In this document: positions 36,853-45,716 of the stretch, piece after piece
Layout of the letters: every line of letters starts with the position of its first letter
Position numbering within the stretch: the stretch's first letter is position 1
Source: an uncultured Winogradskyella sp.
Lineage (GTDB): Bacteria; Bacteroidota; Bacteroidia; Flavobacteriales; Flavobacteriaceae
Direction of reading: 5' to 3'
DNA length: 64,000 bases
NCBI RefSeq assembly: GCF_947495255.1
Contig: NZ_CANLYI010000002.1
Coordinates: 372,001-436,000 of the forward strand
Made by a program: the position numbers and the translations under genes
Notes under the pieces: model-generated
Seen by the model: the letters and a program-made list of their open reading frames with translations, nothing else
Told to the model about the DNA's origin: nothing
The model's database searches: none

Positions 36853-39800
36853 TTACTTTTTTACAGATACAATAATTTGATTCACTTCTCCAGTACGATT
36901 GAAAATTTTATCACTTGTAGTTTCATCAAGTTTTAAATCATCAAACTTAGAAGTTGAACCATCGTTATAAATCACTTCGACTCTATTATTGTCTTCCAAT
37001 TTATACATAACCGGAACTTGGCAATATGTAAAACAAAGTGACCCTTTTTCTAGTGAAATTATTTTCAACTCCTTACCGATAGCTGTGTATTTGAATGTTT
37101 TTGCTTCGCTTAAAAATTCTTCAGTTCTTAATAATCTTGGGTTAAAAAATAGTTTGCCGTCCTCTACAAAAACACCTAATTCTCCAAAACGACATAACAC
37201 ATCTTCTTTTACCTGACCAGTCATACCTGGTTGCTGTGCGCCTTTTCCACCTGGTGTATGAGAGTATGGGTCTGTTGGAAAAGCACCATATAATTCTGGT
37301 GACTTATGGGCACCAATGCCTTCGTTAATTTCGTAATAATGTTCTAATAATCTGCCTATAGTTTCTTCGCTTTCATTATTTGCTACTGCCAATAGACAGT
37401 TTTCTTGAGTTGCTAATAATAACTTAGATACCATATGCCAATAAATAGACCCTAAACCTTCATAACCGTAGAATGTACCTGAACGACCTGTGAAAGATTT
37501 ATGGTCAAACATCTCTTCAAAAATGTCTAATAATAACGTTTTATCAGATGCAATTAAGTCATCATATTTCCCTTCTGGCAATTGGTTAAGAGCCGTTTTT
37601 AAGCTCTCTGCATTATTAAAATTACCGTTAAAATGATATGCTCCTAAAACATCTTTCTCTATAATCTGAGTATTATTATCAGCAATCAATTGCTTCAATA
37701 ACTTTGATTTTTCAACAGATGCAGATGGAATATTATTTTTATCTACAAAGCGTGATAATTGCTTATTTGGATATAAAATATAGCTGTATTGGTCGTCTCT
37801 AAAAAGTGCACTAGTTTTTAAAGCATCTAGTAAACCTAAAGCTTCTTTTGGCTCTAAGTATCCTGAACTTAAAACAGCAACCTGACCTTCTAACATTTCT
37901 GGTAAGTATGAAATTGACACTTCTGTATCATTTTCAACGGTCATTAAATTATAAGCGTGATAAAGATTATCTACCCGCTTGTTTGCTTTTATTGTATGGT
38001 CTAAATACTGCTTTAATACCGTGAAGAATTCTAATAACCCTTCTTTTGAAATAGATTCTTTATCACTAGAAAATCCTGTTTCATAAATTTTTAATCTATA
38101 ATCGCTACCAGCAGTACCTAATCCATCTAAAATTGTTTTTCTTTCTTTATCAGATACTTTTCCTGATAAGACTTTTAAATTGCCATTTAATGTTGAAACA
38201 ACACTTTCGAAAAACGTTTTTAATTCAACTGAAAGATTGTATTCTGAACTTGAAGAATCTTGTACAATGCCTTCAAAGAAATTAATGAATCGTCTTAGGT
38301 AATATAAGGTTACCATAGACACACCATTACCAACTAATGCGTTATTGGCATCATTCCATTCTGGTCGTTGTGTGTTTAACCAAATTCCGCCTTCTGGTAT
38401 AAAATTAGATACTTTAGCTAAAACAGTTGCTAATAATTTTTCTATAAGGTTGACTTTATGAATGAAATAGTTTTCATCTCTCAATAAAGCACCATCTGCA
38501 CCTAAACGGTCTTTTACTGTGTTAATTTTATCGTGTAATTCGTAATCGAAATCGATAGTATCCTTAGGATTTTTTAAAGTGTCTTGATAGCTCTTAATTT
38601 TATAAGGTACGTTAGCATATACAAACACATCTTGTGTAAAACTACTCTCTAATTTATTTGGATAATGCTTTTCAATAAACTCTAAAAACTTTAATAGATA
38701 GATAATTTGATGATCTCCCCAATAACCAATATAAGACCATGGATCATCTGGCTCAATGGCTTCCCAGTCAAATCCATCTTTTGTTACTCTGTAAGGATTG
38801 TAACCTTCAAAAGTAGTTGCATTAAAAAACTTATGAATCATCCCTTCCATAAAGGCAGGATAAGAATGCGCTAGTGTTTCCCAGTTTTGGAAAATATCTC
38901 TCCAGTTACCTTCGTAATCTAAAATTTTAGAACCATCTATTTCACTACGTGTGTTAATAGAAAACTTGTTCCAAGGTCTACTTGGATCTCCATGTCTTCT
39001 ACTAAATTTTAATGGCAGGTATTCGTAACAGAGTCTTTTAAAATTACTATCATCATCTTGATCAGCAATATCTTTAATATAATCTACATTGAAGATTTTA
39101 GGTAAACTATTTAAAATTTCTTCTTTACTCTTTGATACCTTTTTATTGGCCTTAGATATGTACTTTACAAAATCTTCTTTTTCAATTTTATAATCGTCAT
39201 CAAAGATGCCACCTCTCATAATATTGAAAAGTGTATTTGCAAAATGTCTTGTGTTTCTTAATTTATCATCACCAAGCTGAATTCCGTCTGAAGCACCAAC
39301 TAATTCTAGAAGATTTTTAGTACCAGCATCTATATCTTTCTGTACAAGCTCTTCGAGGTTAGTGTTCCCTTTAATTTTTTCTGAAATATTATTAATTTCA
39401 CTTATTGTTTGGTTGACTTCTGCCACAAACATCCAACTGCGCTCTCCATTTGGTTCTAAGCTTAAATCCTTAACAATAAAGTAAGCCCCTTTTTCTGCTC
39501 GGATATCTTTTTCTTCAGTAATCGTTTTACCATTTCTGAAAGCATCTAACTGTAAAGATGAAATTAAATGCGTAGGATTATCTAATCCTGAAGACCATAC
39601 CGTATTGGCTTTTAAAGCTTCACTTGGCTCAGCTTTATCTACAATTATGGCACTCAAAGCAAATATTCCTATTCCAGAATCTGATTCTAATTCACACTTT
39701 TTATACGCATCAATTAAGTTACTTGTTGCATTTTGAAAATCTGAAGCCAAACCATATGGTAGAATATTTTGAATACCATCTAAAATAGTAACATCAACTT

Positions 39801-40314
39801 TTTCATTTGTATCATTAATAATATCAGCTTTTCTCACAAAACCAAATTGGTCACTAGAGTTCCATTGGTATCGATAAGTAAGACCTAAGTCTTCATTGAT
39901 TTCTTCAAAAACAACTTTATTACCGTAACTGTTTTTGTAAAGATTTCGCTTAGTCGCATAAACTCCTTGATAGCGATTAGAAAACGGCTCCCATAAAAAC
40001 GTCTTGCCGTCTTTATGAACCTGAATAATCGTTTTACTCCCAGTTGTTTCTAATGATTCAGTGATTTTATCATCTGTATAATAAGGAAACAATGCATTAT
40101 TTGCATTTTTTCTACCTGCAGTTAACGCTCCATTACTAGATATAAATAACCAATGGTTAGAATTACTAACAAGACTCATAAAAAATGGTCTCATTTTATC
40201 ACTATTTGAGATTTTATAATAGTCTTCATTATAAAGTGATACAAGTTCTCCTTTGACATCTAACTGGTCATTTGAAGCTTTTTTATTTCCTATATAAATG
40301 GGATTCTTTGTCAT
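36853..40314 (-). CDS. Large GH149/GH94-like beta-glucan phosphorylase candidate
   Basis: The 1153-residue protein has no signal peptide and should be cytoplasmic. It has an N-terminal beta-rich domain (NHWLFISSNGALTAGRKNANN, ETTGSKTIIQVHKDGKTFLWEP) and a large (alpha/alpha)6-type domain. Motifs include GNWRDIFQNWETLAHSYP, DDPWSYIGYWGDHQIIYLL, LNTQRPEWNDANNALVGNG (putative catalytic Asp655), GRSGTFYGYEGLGSIYWHM and a C-terminal GKGAQQPGMTGQVKEDVLCRFGELG. WND-type Asp signatures are typical of inverting phosphorylases of the GH94 clan. Length and beta-1,3-glucan context fit GH149, the beta-1,3-oligoglucan phosphorylases. It would release glucose-1-phosphate. Confidence in the exact family is moderate. 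Confidence 0.72.
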   Translation of the reverse strand: MTKNPIYIGNKKASNDQLDVKGELVSLYNEDYYKISNSDKMRPFFMSLVSNSNHWLFISSNGALTAGRKNANNALFPYYTDDKITESLETTGSKTIIQVHKDGKTFLWEPFSNRYQGVYATKRNLYKNSYGNKVVFEEINEDLGLTYRYQWNSSDQFGFVRKADIINDTNEKVDVTILDGIQNILPYGLASDFQNATSNLIDAYKKCELESDSGIGIFALSAIIVDKAEPSEALKANTVWSSGLDNPTHLISSLQLDAFRNGKTITEEKDIRAEKGAYFIVKDLSLEPNGERSWMFVAEVNQTISEINNISEKIKGNTNLEELVQKDIDAGTKNLLELVGASDGIQLGDDKLRNTRHFANTLFNIMRGGIFDDDYKIEKEDFVKYISKANKKVSKSKEEILNSLPKIFNVDYIKDIADQDDDSNFKRLCYEYLPLKFSRRHGDPSRPWNKFSINTRSEIDGSKILDYEGNWRDIFQNWETLAHSYPAFMEGMIHKFFNATTFEGYNPYRVTKDGFDWEAIEPDDPWSYIGYWGDHQIIYLLKFLEFIEKHYPNKLESSFTQDVFVYANVPYKIKSYQDTLKNPKDTIDFDYELHDKINTVKDRLGADGALLRDENYFIHKVNLIEKLLATVLAKVSNFIPEGGIWLNTQRPEWNDANNALVGNGVSMVTLYYLRRFINFFEGIVQDSSSSEYNLSVELKTFFESVVSTLNGNLKVLSGKVSDKERKTILDGLGTAGSDYRLKIYETGFSSDKESISKEGLLEFFTVLKQYLDHTIKANKRVDNLYHAYNLMTVENDTEVSISYLPEMLEGQVAVLSSGYLEPKEALGLLDALKTSALFRDDQYSYILYPNKQLSRFVDKNNIPSASVEKSKLLKQLIADNNTQIIEKDVLGAYHFNGNFNNAESLKTALNQLPEGKYDDLIASDKTLLLDIFEEMFDHKSFTGRSGTFYGYEGLGSIYWHMVSKLLLATQENCLLAVANNESEETIGRLLEHYYEINEGIGAHKSPELYGAFPTDPYSHTPGGKGAQQPGMTGQVKEDVLCRFGELGVFVEDGKLFFNPRLLRTEEFLSEAKTFKYTAIGKELKIISLEKGSLCFTYCQVPVMYKLEDNNRVEVIYNDGSTSKFDDLKLDETTSDKIFNRTGEVNQIIVSVKK

Positions 40315-40399
40315 TGGTGTAGTACTATCTATTTTTAATTTAAAATGAATTCTGTAATTCTACAGAATCAAAATAACTGGTATTTAAACAAAATTTTTA

Positions 40400-40429
40400 A
40401 AAGGTCGAACTGAAAATAGCTCGACCTTA
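40400..40429 (-). terminator. Intra-locus hairpin between GH16 and the phosphorylase gene
   Basis: AAGGTCGA / TCGACCTT arms (40401-40408 and 40420-40427) lie 33 bp after the GH16 stop on the minus strand. They are followed by TTAAAAATTTTG, a weak T-rich tail. It may attenuate rather than fully stop transcription into the downstream enzymes. Confidence 0.6.
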
Positions 40430-40462
40430 AAAAACTAATTCAAAAAAATTAATCAATATTTC

Positions 40463-42091
40463 TTATTGATATACTCTTATGTAATCTACTTCCATCGTGT
40501 CTTCAGTAAAGGCAGGATCAATAGTTCCTCCCAAAGTTCCACCCATTGCGATGTTCATAATAAAAAAGAAATCAGCATTGAAAGGAAAATCAGCACTATT
40601 AGATAATGTCATAAATGGCACATCATCTAATGAAATTTGTATACTTTCTTCACTCCAGATTATTGAATACAAATGAAATTCTGTTGAAGCATTTGCAACA
40701 GCAGTAGTTTCGCCATAACTAGCATTGGCTGCAGTTCCATTATCAAACCAGTGACAAGTCCCTAAAGTTGTGTTTTTATCACCTCCTGTTTGTTCCATTA
40801 TATCAATTTCACCACAAGCTGGCCATCCTACAGTAGGAAAGTTAGCTCCTAGCATCCATAAGGCCGGCCAAGTTCCTTGAGCCGATGGTAATTTTGCACT
40901 TATTTCTACTTTGCCATAAGTAAATTCCTGTAAACCAATAGATTTTATACGAGCTGAAGTATAGCTACTTCCATCTGCTTTCGCTGTAATTTTTAAGAAC
41001 CCACCTTCTACGATTACATTTTCTGCATTATCTGTGTAGGTTTGAGCTTCTCCATTTCCCCAGCCACCTGCGCCAAGGTCGTATGTCCAGTTTGCAGCAT
41101 CTGGCGCACCGTCCGTGTCAAACTCATCTGACCAAACTAATTCATAGTCAACCACAACATCTGGTTCTTCCTCTTCTGAGGTAATTGTAAACCACCAATC
41201 AAATTCTCCATTACCATCTGTAGATCTTAATACCAATTCATTTGGAACAGATCTGTCAAAAATCTCATAATTATGACTTCCTCCGATGTAATAAGAAATA
41301 AACCCTAAACCACTTAAACTAATGGTTTCAGCACCACCTGGTGCAATTAAAACATAATCTTCTGTGTAATCAGAATATGGAAGATTTTCTACATCTGCGC
41401 CATTTAAAGTTCCTCCAGAACCTAAATCACTAACTAAACCATCTCTACCAAATACAGTACCTGAAGTATCTGTGCCAGCATCATCATTAGTGTTATTTGT
41501 TATGTAAGTAAATGTACCATCTGTATTAAAAATAAAACGATCATCATACATACCTACACCAACTTTTTCTTCAGGACCAGCTCCATACCATTCTGCAGGG
41601 ACTGTGCCACCTACAGGACCTAAGCCAAAATGGCCAGCTGCTTCTGATTTCATTCTCCAAACTTTTGAACCATCTCCTATTAAGGCATCTAATAAATCTT
41701 GTGGTGGAGAATACGTTGCTAAAACGTCTACATCAATAGTTGTTGATGCAGAGTTACCAGCAGTACCAATTGCTATTACTGTTAACGTATATGTATTGAC
41801 ACCTAAATTAGAAAAGTTATAAGCTATTGTCCCTAAAGGTGCTAACTCTTGACTATTATCATAAGAATACTTATAAGTGATTGCATCATCAGCTATTGCA
41901 GTAAAATTTACAGTACCACTACCATCACCATAAGGGTTATCTGCATCTTGACCTACTATTTCTGCAGAAACCTGCAAGTTAGTTGGAGTGGTAATATCAC
42001 CAAATTCATAGGTTTCTTCATCACAACTTACCATTAAAGCAAGTGAAAGGAAAAGAAACATAACATATTTTAAATTTTTCATCTTTTTCAT
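40463..42091 (-). CDS. GH16 endo-beta-glucanase lipoprotein with PKD-like and accessory modules
   Basis: The 542-residue protein has a lipoprotein signal (SLALMVSCDEETYE). A PKD-like domain (about 35-130) is followed by an accessory beta module (about 130-310; KVWRMKSEAAGHFGLGP ... MYDDRFIFNTDGTFTYI). The C-terminal GH16 jelly roll (about 318-542) has VWSDEFDTDGAPD and the ExDxxE catalytic motif Glu428-Ile-Asp430-Ile-Met-Glu433 in CGEIDIMEQTGG. It should cut internal beta-1,3 or mixed-linkage glucans at the cell surface. It starts 2 bp from the stop of the binding lipoprotein and shares the accessory module with it. Confidence 0.92.
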   Translation of the reverse strand: MKKMKNLKYVMFLFLSLALMVSCDEETYEFGDITTPTNLQVSAEIVGQDADNPYGDGSGTVNFTAIADDAITYKYSYDNSQELAPLGTIAYNFSNLGVNTYTLTVIAIGTAGNSASTTIDVDVLATYSPPQDLLDALIGDGSKVWRMKSEAAGHFGLGPVGGTVPAEWYGAGPEEKVGVGMYDDRFIFNTDGTFTYITNNTNDDAGTDTSGTVFGRDGLVSDLGSGGTLNGADVENLPYSDYTEDYVLIAPGGAETISLSGLGFISYYIGGSHNYEIFDRSVPNELVLRSTDGNGEFDWWFTITSEEEEPDVVVDYELVWSDEFDTDGAPDAANWTYDLGAGGWGNGEAQTYTDNAENVIVEGGFLKITAKADGSSYTSARIKSIGLQEFTYGKVEISAKLPSAQGTWPALWMLGANFPTVGWPACGEIDIMEQTGGDKNTTLGTCHWFDNGTAANASYGETTAVANASTEFHLYSIIWSEESIQISLDDVPFMTLSNSADFPFNADFFFIMNIAMGGTLGGTIDPAFTEDTMEVDYIRVYQ

Positions 42092-42093
42092 TT

Positions 42094-44184
42094 TTAAATT
42101 TTAACAAGCTTATACATCCAAAAAACACCAGGACCAGCTTCGATTCTAATTGTAACCGTATTAGAATCAATAAAGTCGACATTATATGTAATTGATGCAG
42201 GTGCATCAGCAGGACTTGAAAGTTCGCCTGTATTAATTGGCTTTGGTATTCCTAAATATGAACCTGTTCCGTTTAAAGTCACTGTACCTGCTGACGCATC
42301 ATAAGAGTACGTCGCAGCATTTGAACCATCATGTGGTGCTACTGGAGTAGAACAGCTATCTGCTCCAACACCTTGCCAAGCTTCTACCCATGTATCTGCT
42401 CCTTGTACATTACTAAATGTACCATCAGTACCAAACACAAAAGTATCATCATAAAAACATGCTCTCTGTGTTACACCAGCATCGTCAATTGACCACCATT
42501 CTGATGAGCCTTCAGTTGGACCAACAGCTAAAGAACCAGCTTCAGGTGCTACTGTCCAAGTACCTGCCATTGGCGAAGCTACCGCTCCATCTCTTATTAA
42601 TTTATAAGTCCAAAACGTACCACTACCAGCTTCTATACCAACTATCATTGTATTGATATCAGCTAATGTAATCGTATATGTAATTGATGCAGGTGCATCA
42701 GCAGGATTTGAAAGTTCTCCTGTATTAATTGGTTTTGGTATTCCTAAATATGCTCCTGTACCATTAATGGTAATAGTACCTGCAGTTTCGTCATGGACAT
42801 AAGTAGCGGCATTTGACCCATCATGTGGTGCAACAGGTGATCCACAAGAATCAGCACTACCTTGCCATCCTTCAATCCAAGTATCTACACCTAAAACATT
42901 ATTAAATGACCCATCACTTCCAAAAACATAAGTATCATCATAAAAACATGCTCTTTGAGTTACTCCAGCATCATCTATTGCCCACCATTCTGATGAACCT
43001 GCAGATGGACCAACAGCTAGCGAACCAGCTTCTGGTGCTACTTTCCATGTACCAGCTACAGAAGTAGGAACTGAAGCTTCTTTATAAAAATAAATATTAT
43101 CTATAAAAACTGTACCTGCTGCCCATTGGTTAGGTGCAACAAATTTTAATTGAATAAGATCAGCTAAAGTTAATCCTTGATCCGTGTAAGCAGACATCGG
43201 TATATCTATACTAGTCCATTGATCCGCTGTTAAAGGTAATGTTACTGCATTTTCTACTGGACCAGTTCTAATTGCAGAAACTTCTAAATCTTCAATGACA
43301 TCAGCTGTCCATACATCTAAGTGTAAATACTCCATTTGACTTGCATCTATTTCTTCACCAAAATCAACACCTTGATAACTTAAATTAATGTATTGCAAGA
43401 TTTCATCTCCAGATAAATCAAATAATGCCCATGCACTTCCTTGACCTCCTTGTCCCCAATCTGGGAAATAATCTGGGTTTGCGACATTAGTGTAAGCAGA
43501 GCTAAAAATTGAAATTACGTCTTGTGCATCTCTAGCAGGAGGTGTTGGAGCTGAGTCTAGTGGCTGAACGATTGCTGTTACTTCAAAGTCCGTAATTACA
43601 AACTCTGTAGTTTCAATAGCAGCACCCATAGCAACAACAGTAATTGTATATAATCCTGGGTTTGCATATATATAAGAAACTGTTTCCCCTATATTACTCA
43701 TCATTAATTCACTACCATCTCCAAAATCTACACTATAACTAATAGCATTATCTGCAGATGCTGTAACATTAACTTGCTTAGAAACACCTAAATCATTCTC
43801 TGCAGTTACAACTAAATTTACTGGAGGATCAAAAGTCACTACTAATTGTTGAGTGATTTCAGTCTCTAATCCTGTTGGACCAACAGCAACGACTGTTACT
43901 GTATAAGTTCCCTCTTCATAAATATGAGTTGTATTTTCACCTTGAGATATATCTATTGGCTCTGCCGTACCATCTCCGTAAAAAATATTGAACCCAATTG
44001 CACCTTCCGCAGTTGGTGTTATTGTAACTGTACCTGTATTATCTTGTGTTACTTCAAATAATGCTAAAACATTAGTCGGAGCGACTGCTGTATTAACAAA
44101 ATCTGTATTGCTCTCATCTTCAACACAACTATTAACTAGAAGTACTAAAAGACATAAACTAAATATATATTTTAATGTTTTCAT
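42094..44184 (-). CDS. Surface-glycan-binding lipoprotein (SusE-position) with tandem modules
   Basis: The 696-residue protein has a lipoprotein signal (LLVNSCVEDES). Two PKD-like domains (about 35-120 and 125-205) carry the FGDGSE type motif. A CBM-like module (about 210-370; LQYINLSYQGVDFGEEIDASQMEYLHLDVWT, TSIDIPMSAYTDQG, VFIDNIYFYK) is followed by two near-identical 163-residue modules starting GTWKVAPEAGSLAVGP and GTWTVAPEAGSLAVGP. No catalytic motif is seen. In flavobacterial laminarin loci this position, right after SusD, holds a SusE-like surface glycan-binding protein. The repeats suggest multivalent binding. Confidence 0.82.
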   Translation of the reverse strand: MKTLKYIFSLCLLVLLVNSCVEDESNTDFVNTAVAPTNVLALFEVTQDNTGTVTITPTAEGAIGFNIFYGDGTAEPIDISQGENTTHIYEEGTYTVTVVAVGPTGLETEITQQLVVTFDPPVNLVVTAENDLGVSKQVNVTASADNAISYSVDFGDGSELMMSNIGETVSYIYANPGLYTITVVAMGAAIETTEFVITDFEVTAIVQPLDSAPTPPARDAQDVISIFSSAYTNVANPDYFPDWGQGGQGSAWALFDLSGDEILQYINLSYQGVDFGEEIDASQMEYLHLDVWTADVIEDLEVSAIRTGPVENAVTLPLTADQWTSIDIPMSAYTDQGLTLADLIQLKFVAPNQWAAGTVFIDNIYFYKEASVPTSVAGTWKVAPEAGSLAVGPSAGSSEWWAIDDAGVTQRACFYDDTYVFGSDGSFNNVLGVDTWIEGWQGSADSCGSPVAPHDGSNAATYVHDETAGTITINGTGAYLGIPKPINTGELSNPADAPASITYTITLADINTMIVGIEAGSGTFWTYKLIRDGAVASPMAGTWTVAPEAGSLAVGPTEGSSEWWSIDDAGVTQRACFYDDTFVFGTDGTFSNVQGADTWVEAWQGVGADSCSTPVAPHDGSNAATYSYDASAGTVTLNGTGSYLGIPKPINTGELSSPADAPASITYNVDFIDSNTVTIRIEAGPGVFWMYKLVKI
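42097..43053 (-). repeat. Tandem 489-bp in-frame duplication
   Basis: Copy 1 (42565-43053) and copy 2 (42097-42564) encode modules with the same order of motifs: EAGSLAVGP, SSEWWxIDDAGVTQRACFYDD, CxxPVAPHDGSNAATY and GYLGIPKPINTGEL-like segments. Register between the two GTW starts is exactly 163 codons, and DNA identity is visibly high. Confidence 0.85.
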
Positions 44185-44198
44185 ATAATTATTTTTTT

Positions 44199-45698
44199 TT
44201 AGTATCCATCATTTTGAGACAAACCTGAAATTTCTATTTCCCTTTGAGGAATTGGGAAAAGGCCTGCTGTTGCAGCACTATAACCCAAACTACCCAATAC
44301 ACTATCAACTTGTCCGGTTCTAACCAAATCGAAAAAACGATCACCTTCCATTGCTAGCTCTAAACGTCTTTCATCCCAAACTGCTTGAACAGTTGCTGTC
44401 ACTCTATGATCCTGGTCACCAAAGGCTCTATCTCTTACCATATCTAAATAGGTTTGAGCTAAAGACTGATTTACTGATGACGCTCGTAAATTTGCTTCAG
44501 CCGCCATTAATAAAACTTCTGAATAACGAATAGTGCGTTGATTATTTTCATAATTCAACTCTACTTGACCACTAGTTTGCCCTTTTCTAGGTAAATACTT
44601 TTTATTATATAAACCTGTATTTTTAAACGGTGCTACCTGGTAGCTTACATTTAAGCTAGGATTATTAGTTGCATATGCTTCAACATCAAAAGTTGTAGCT
44701 TCCTTTCTTTGGTCACCATCTTCATATACCGCTGCTAAATCTTGAGTAGGTAAATTTGTACTCCAACCTGAATTAAAAGGCATATCTGCTGTTCCGTTAA
44801 AACCTCTGACACCACATTGCTGAACTGCATAATTCCCTTGCCCTCTTGTTTGACCTCCCCAATTATAATAAGGTTGCCCATTAGAATATTGAACTTCGTA
44901 AACAGACTCTGTTCCATTTTCTCCTTCTAACAAAAAGATATCATCAAAATTAGTAACTAAACTAAATGGACCATCCACCACGCTTTGTAATACAGGAACC
45001 GCTTCGTCAAATTTTTCTTGATATAAATAAACTTTTCCTAATAAAGCTTGAGCAGCATACCTTGTAATTCTTCCTTTTTGCGATTGAGCTAAAGGTAAAT
45101 CACTAATAGCCTGTAATAAATCTGTTTCTATTTGAGCATATACATCTGCCTTAGGTGATCTTTCAAAAGTACCAAAATCAGAAAGCCCTAATTTGTGATC
45201 TGTGAACAATACAACATCACCAAACATTTTAACTAAATTAAAATAATAAAAAGCTCTTAAAAAGTGAACTTCACCATAAAGGGCATCTTTACCATCAAAA
45301 TCAACTGTTTCTCCCAAAAGATTAACATCTCTATAATCTGTTAAATAATTTGTTCTATTTACACCTTCATAAGCTGCAGTCCATAAATCTTGGAGCGTGC
45401 TATTATTTGTTAAAATATTGTAATCATCCATTTGTTGAAATGCTACAACGTCTGAAGCATTTTCTCCTCCAGCCACTGCATTATCAGAAGCAACATCTCC
45501 TATAACTATAACTTGATTTAACCATTGTGTTGGCGTGTAACAACTAACAACCATAGTTTGATAATCTGATTCTGTTTGTAAATAATCTAATTCTGTTACA
45601 GCGTATTCATCATGCGGATCAAATTCTACCACATCTGAGCAACCAAGAAAGATTGAAAGTATGATGATTAACCCTATACTATTTTTTATATTTTTCAT
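44199..45698 (-). CDS. SusD/RagB-family nutrient-binding lipoprotein
   Basis: The 499-residue protein has a lipoprotein signal (LSIFLGCSDVVEF). SusD features are the N-terminal YAVTELDYLQTESDY, TPR-like helices (DALYGEVHFLRAFYYFNLVKMFGDVVLF; AAQALLGKVYLYQEKFDEAVPVLQ) and EVLLMAAEANLRA. The C-terminal family signature is WDERRLELAMEGDRFFDLVRTG ... LFPIPQREIEISGLSQNDGY. It binds glycan at the cell surface as the lid of SusC. It starts 18 bp after the SusC stop, in the same operon. Confidence 0.95.
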   Translation of the reverse strand: MKNIKNSIGLIIILSIFLGCSDVVEFDPHDEYAVTELDYLQTESDYQTMVVSCYTPTQWLNQVIVIGDVASDNAVAGGENASDVVAFQQMDDYNILTNNSTLQDLWTAAYEGVNRTNYLTDYRDVNLLGETVDFDGKDALYGEVHFLRAFYYFNLVKMFGDVVLFTDHKLGLSDFGTFERSPKADVYAQIETDLLQAISDLPLAQSQKGRITRYAAQALLGKVYLYQEKFDEAVPVLQSVVDGPFSLVTNFDDIFLLEGENGTESVYEVQYSNGQPYYNWGGQTRGQGNYAVQQCGVRGFNGTADMPFNSGWSTNLPTQDLAAVYEDGDQRKEATTFDVEAYATNNPSLNVSYQVAPFKNTGLYNKKYLPRKGQTSGQVELNYENNQRTIRYSEVLLMAAEANLRASSVNQSLAQTYLDMVRDRAFGDQDHRVTATVQAVWDERRLELAMEGDRFFDLVRTGQVDSVLGSLGYSAATAGLFPIPQREIEISGLSQNDGY

Positions 45699-45716
45699 AC
45701 TAATTTATTTTAGATG

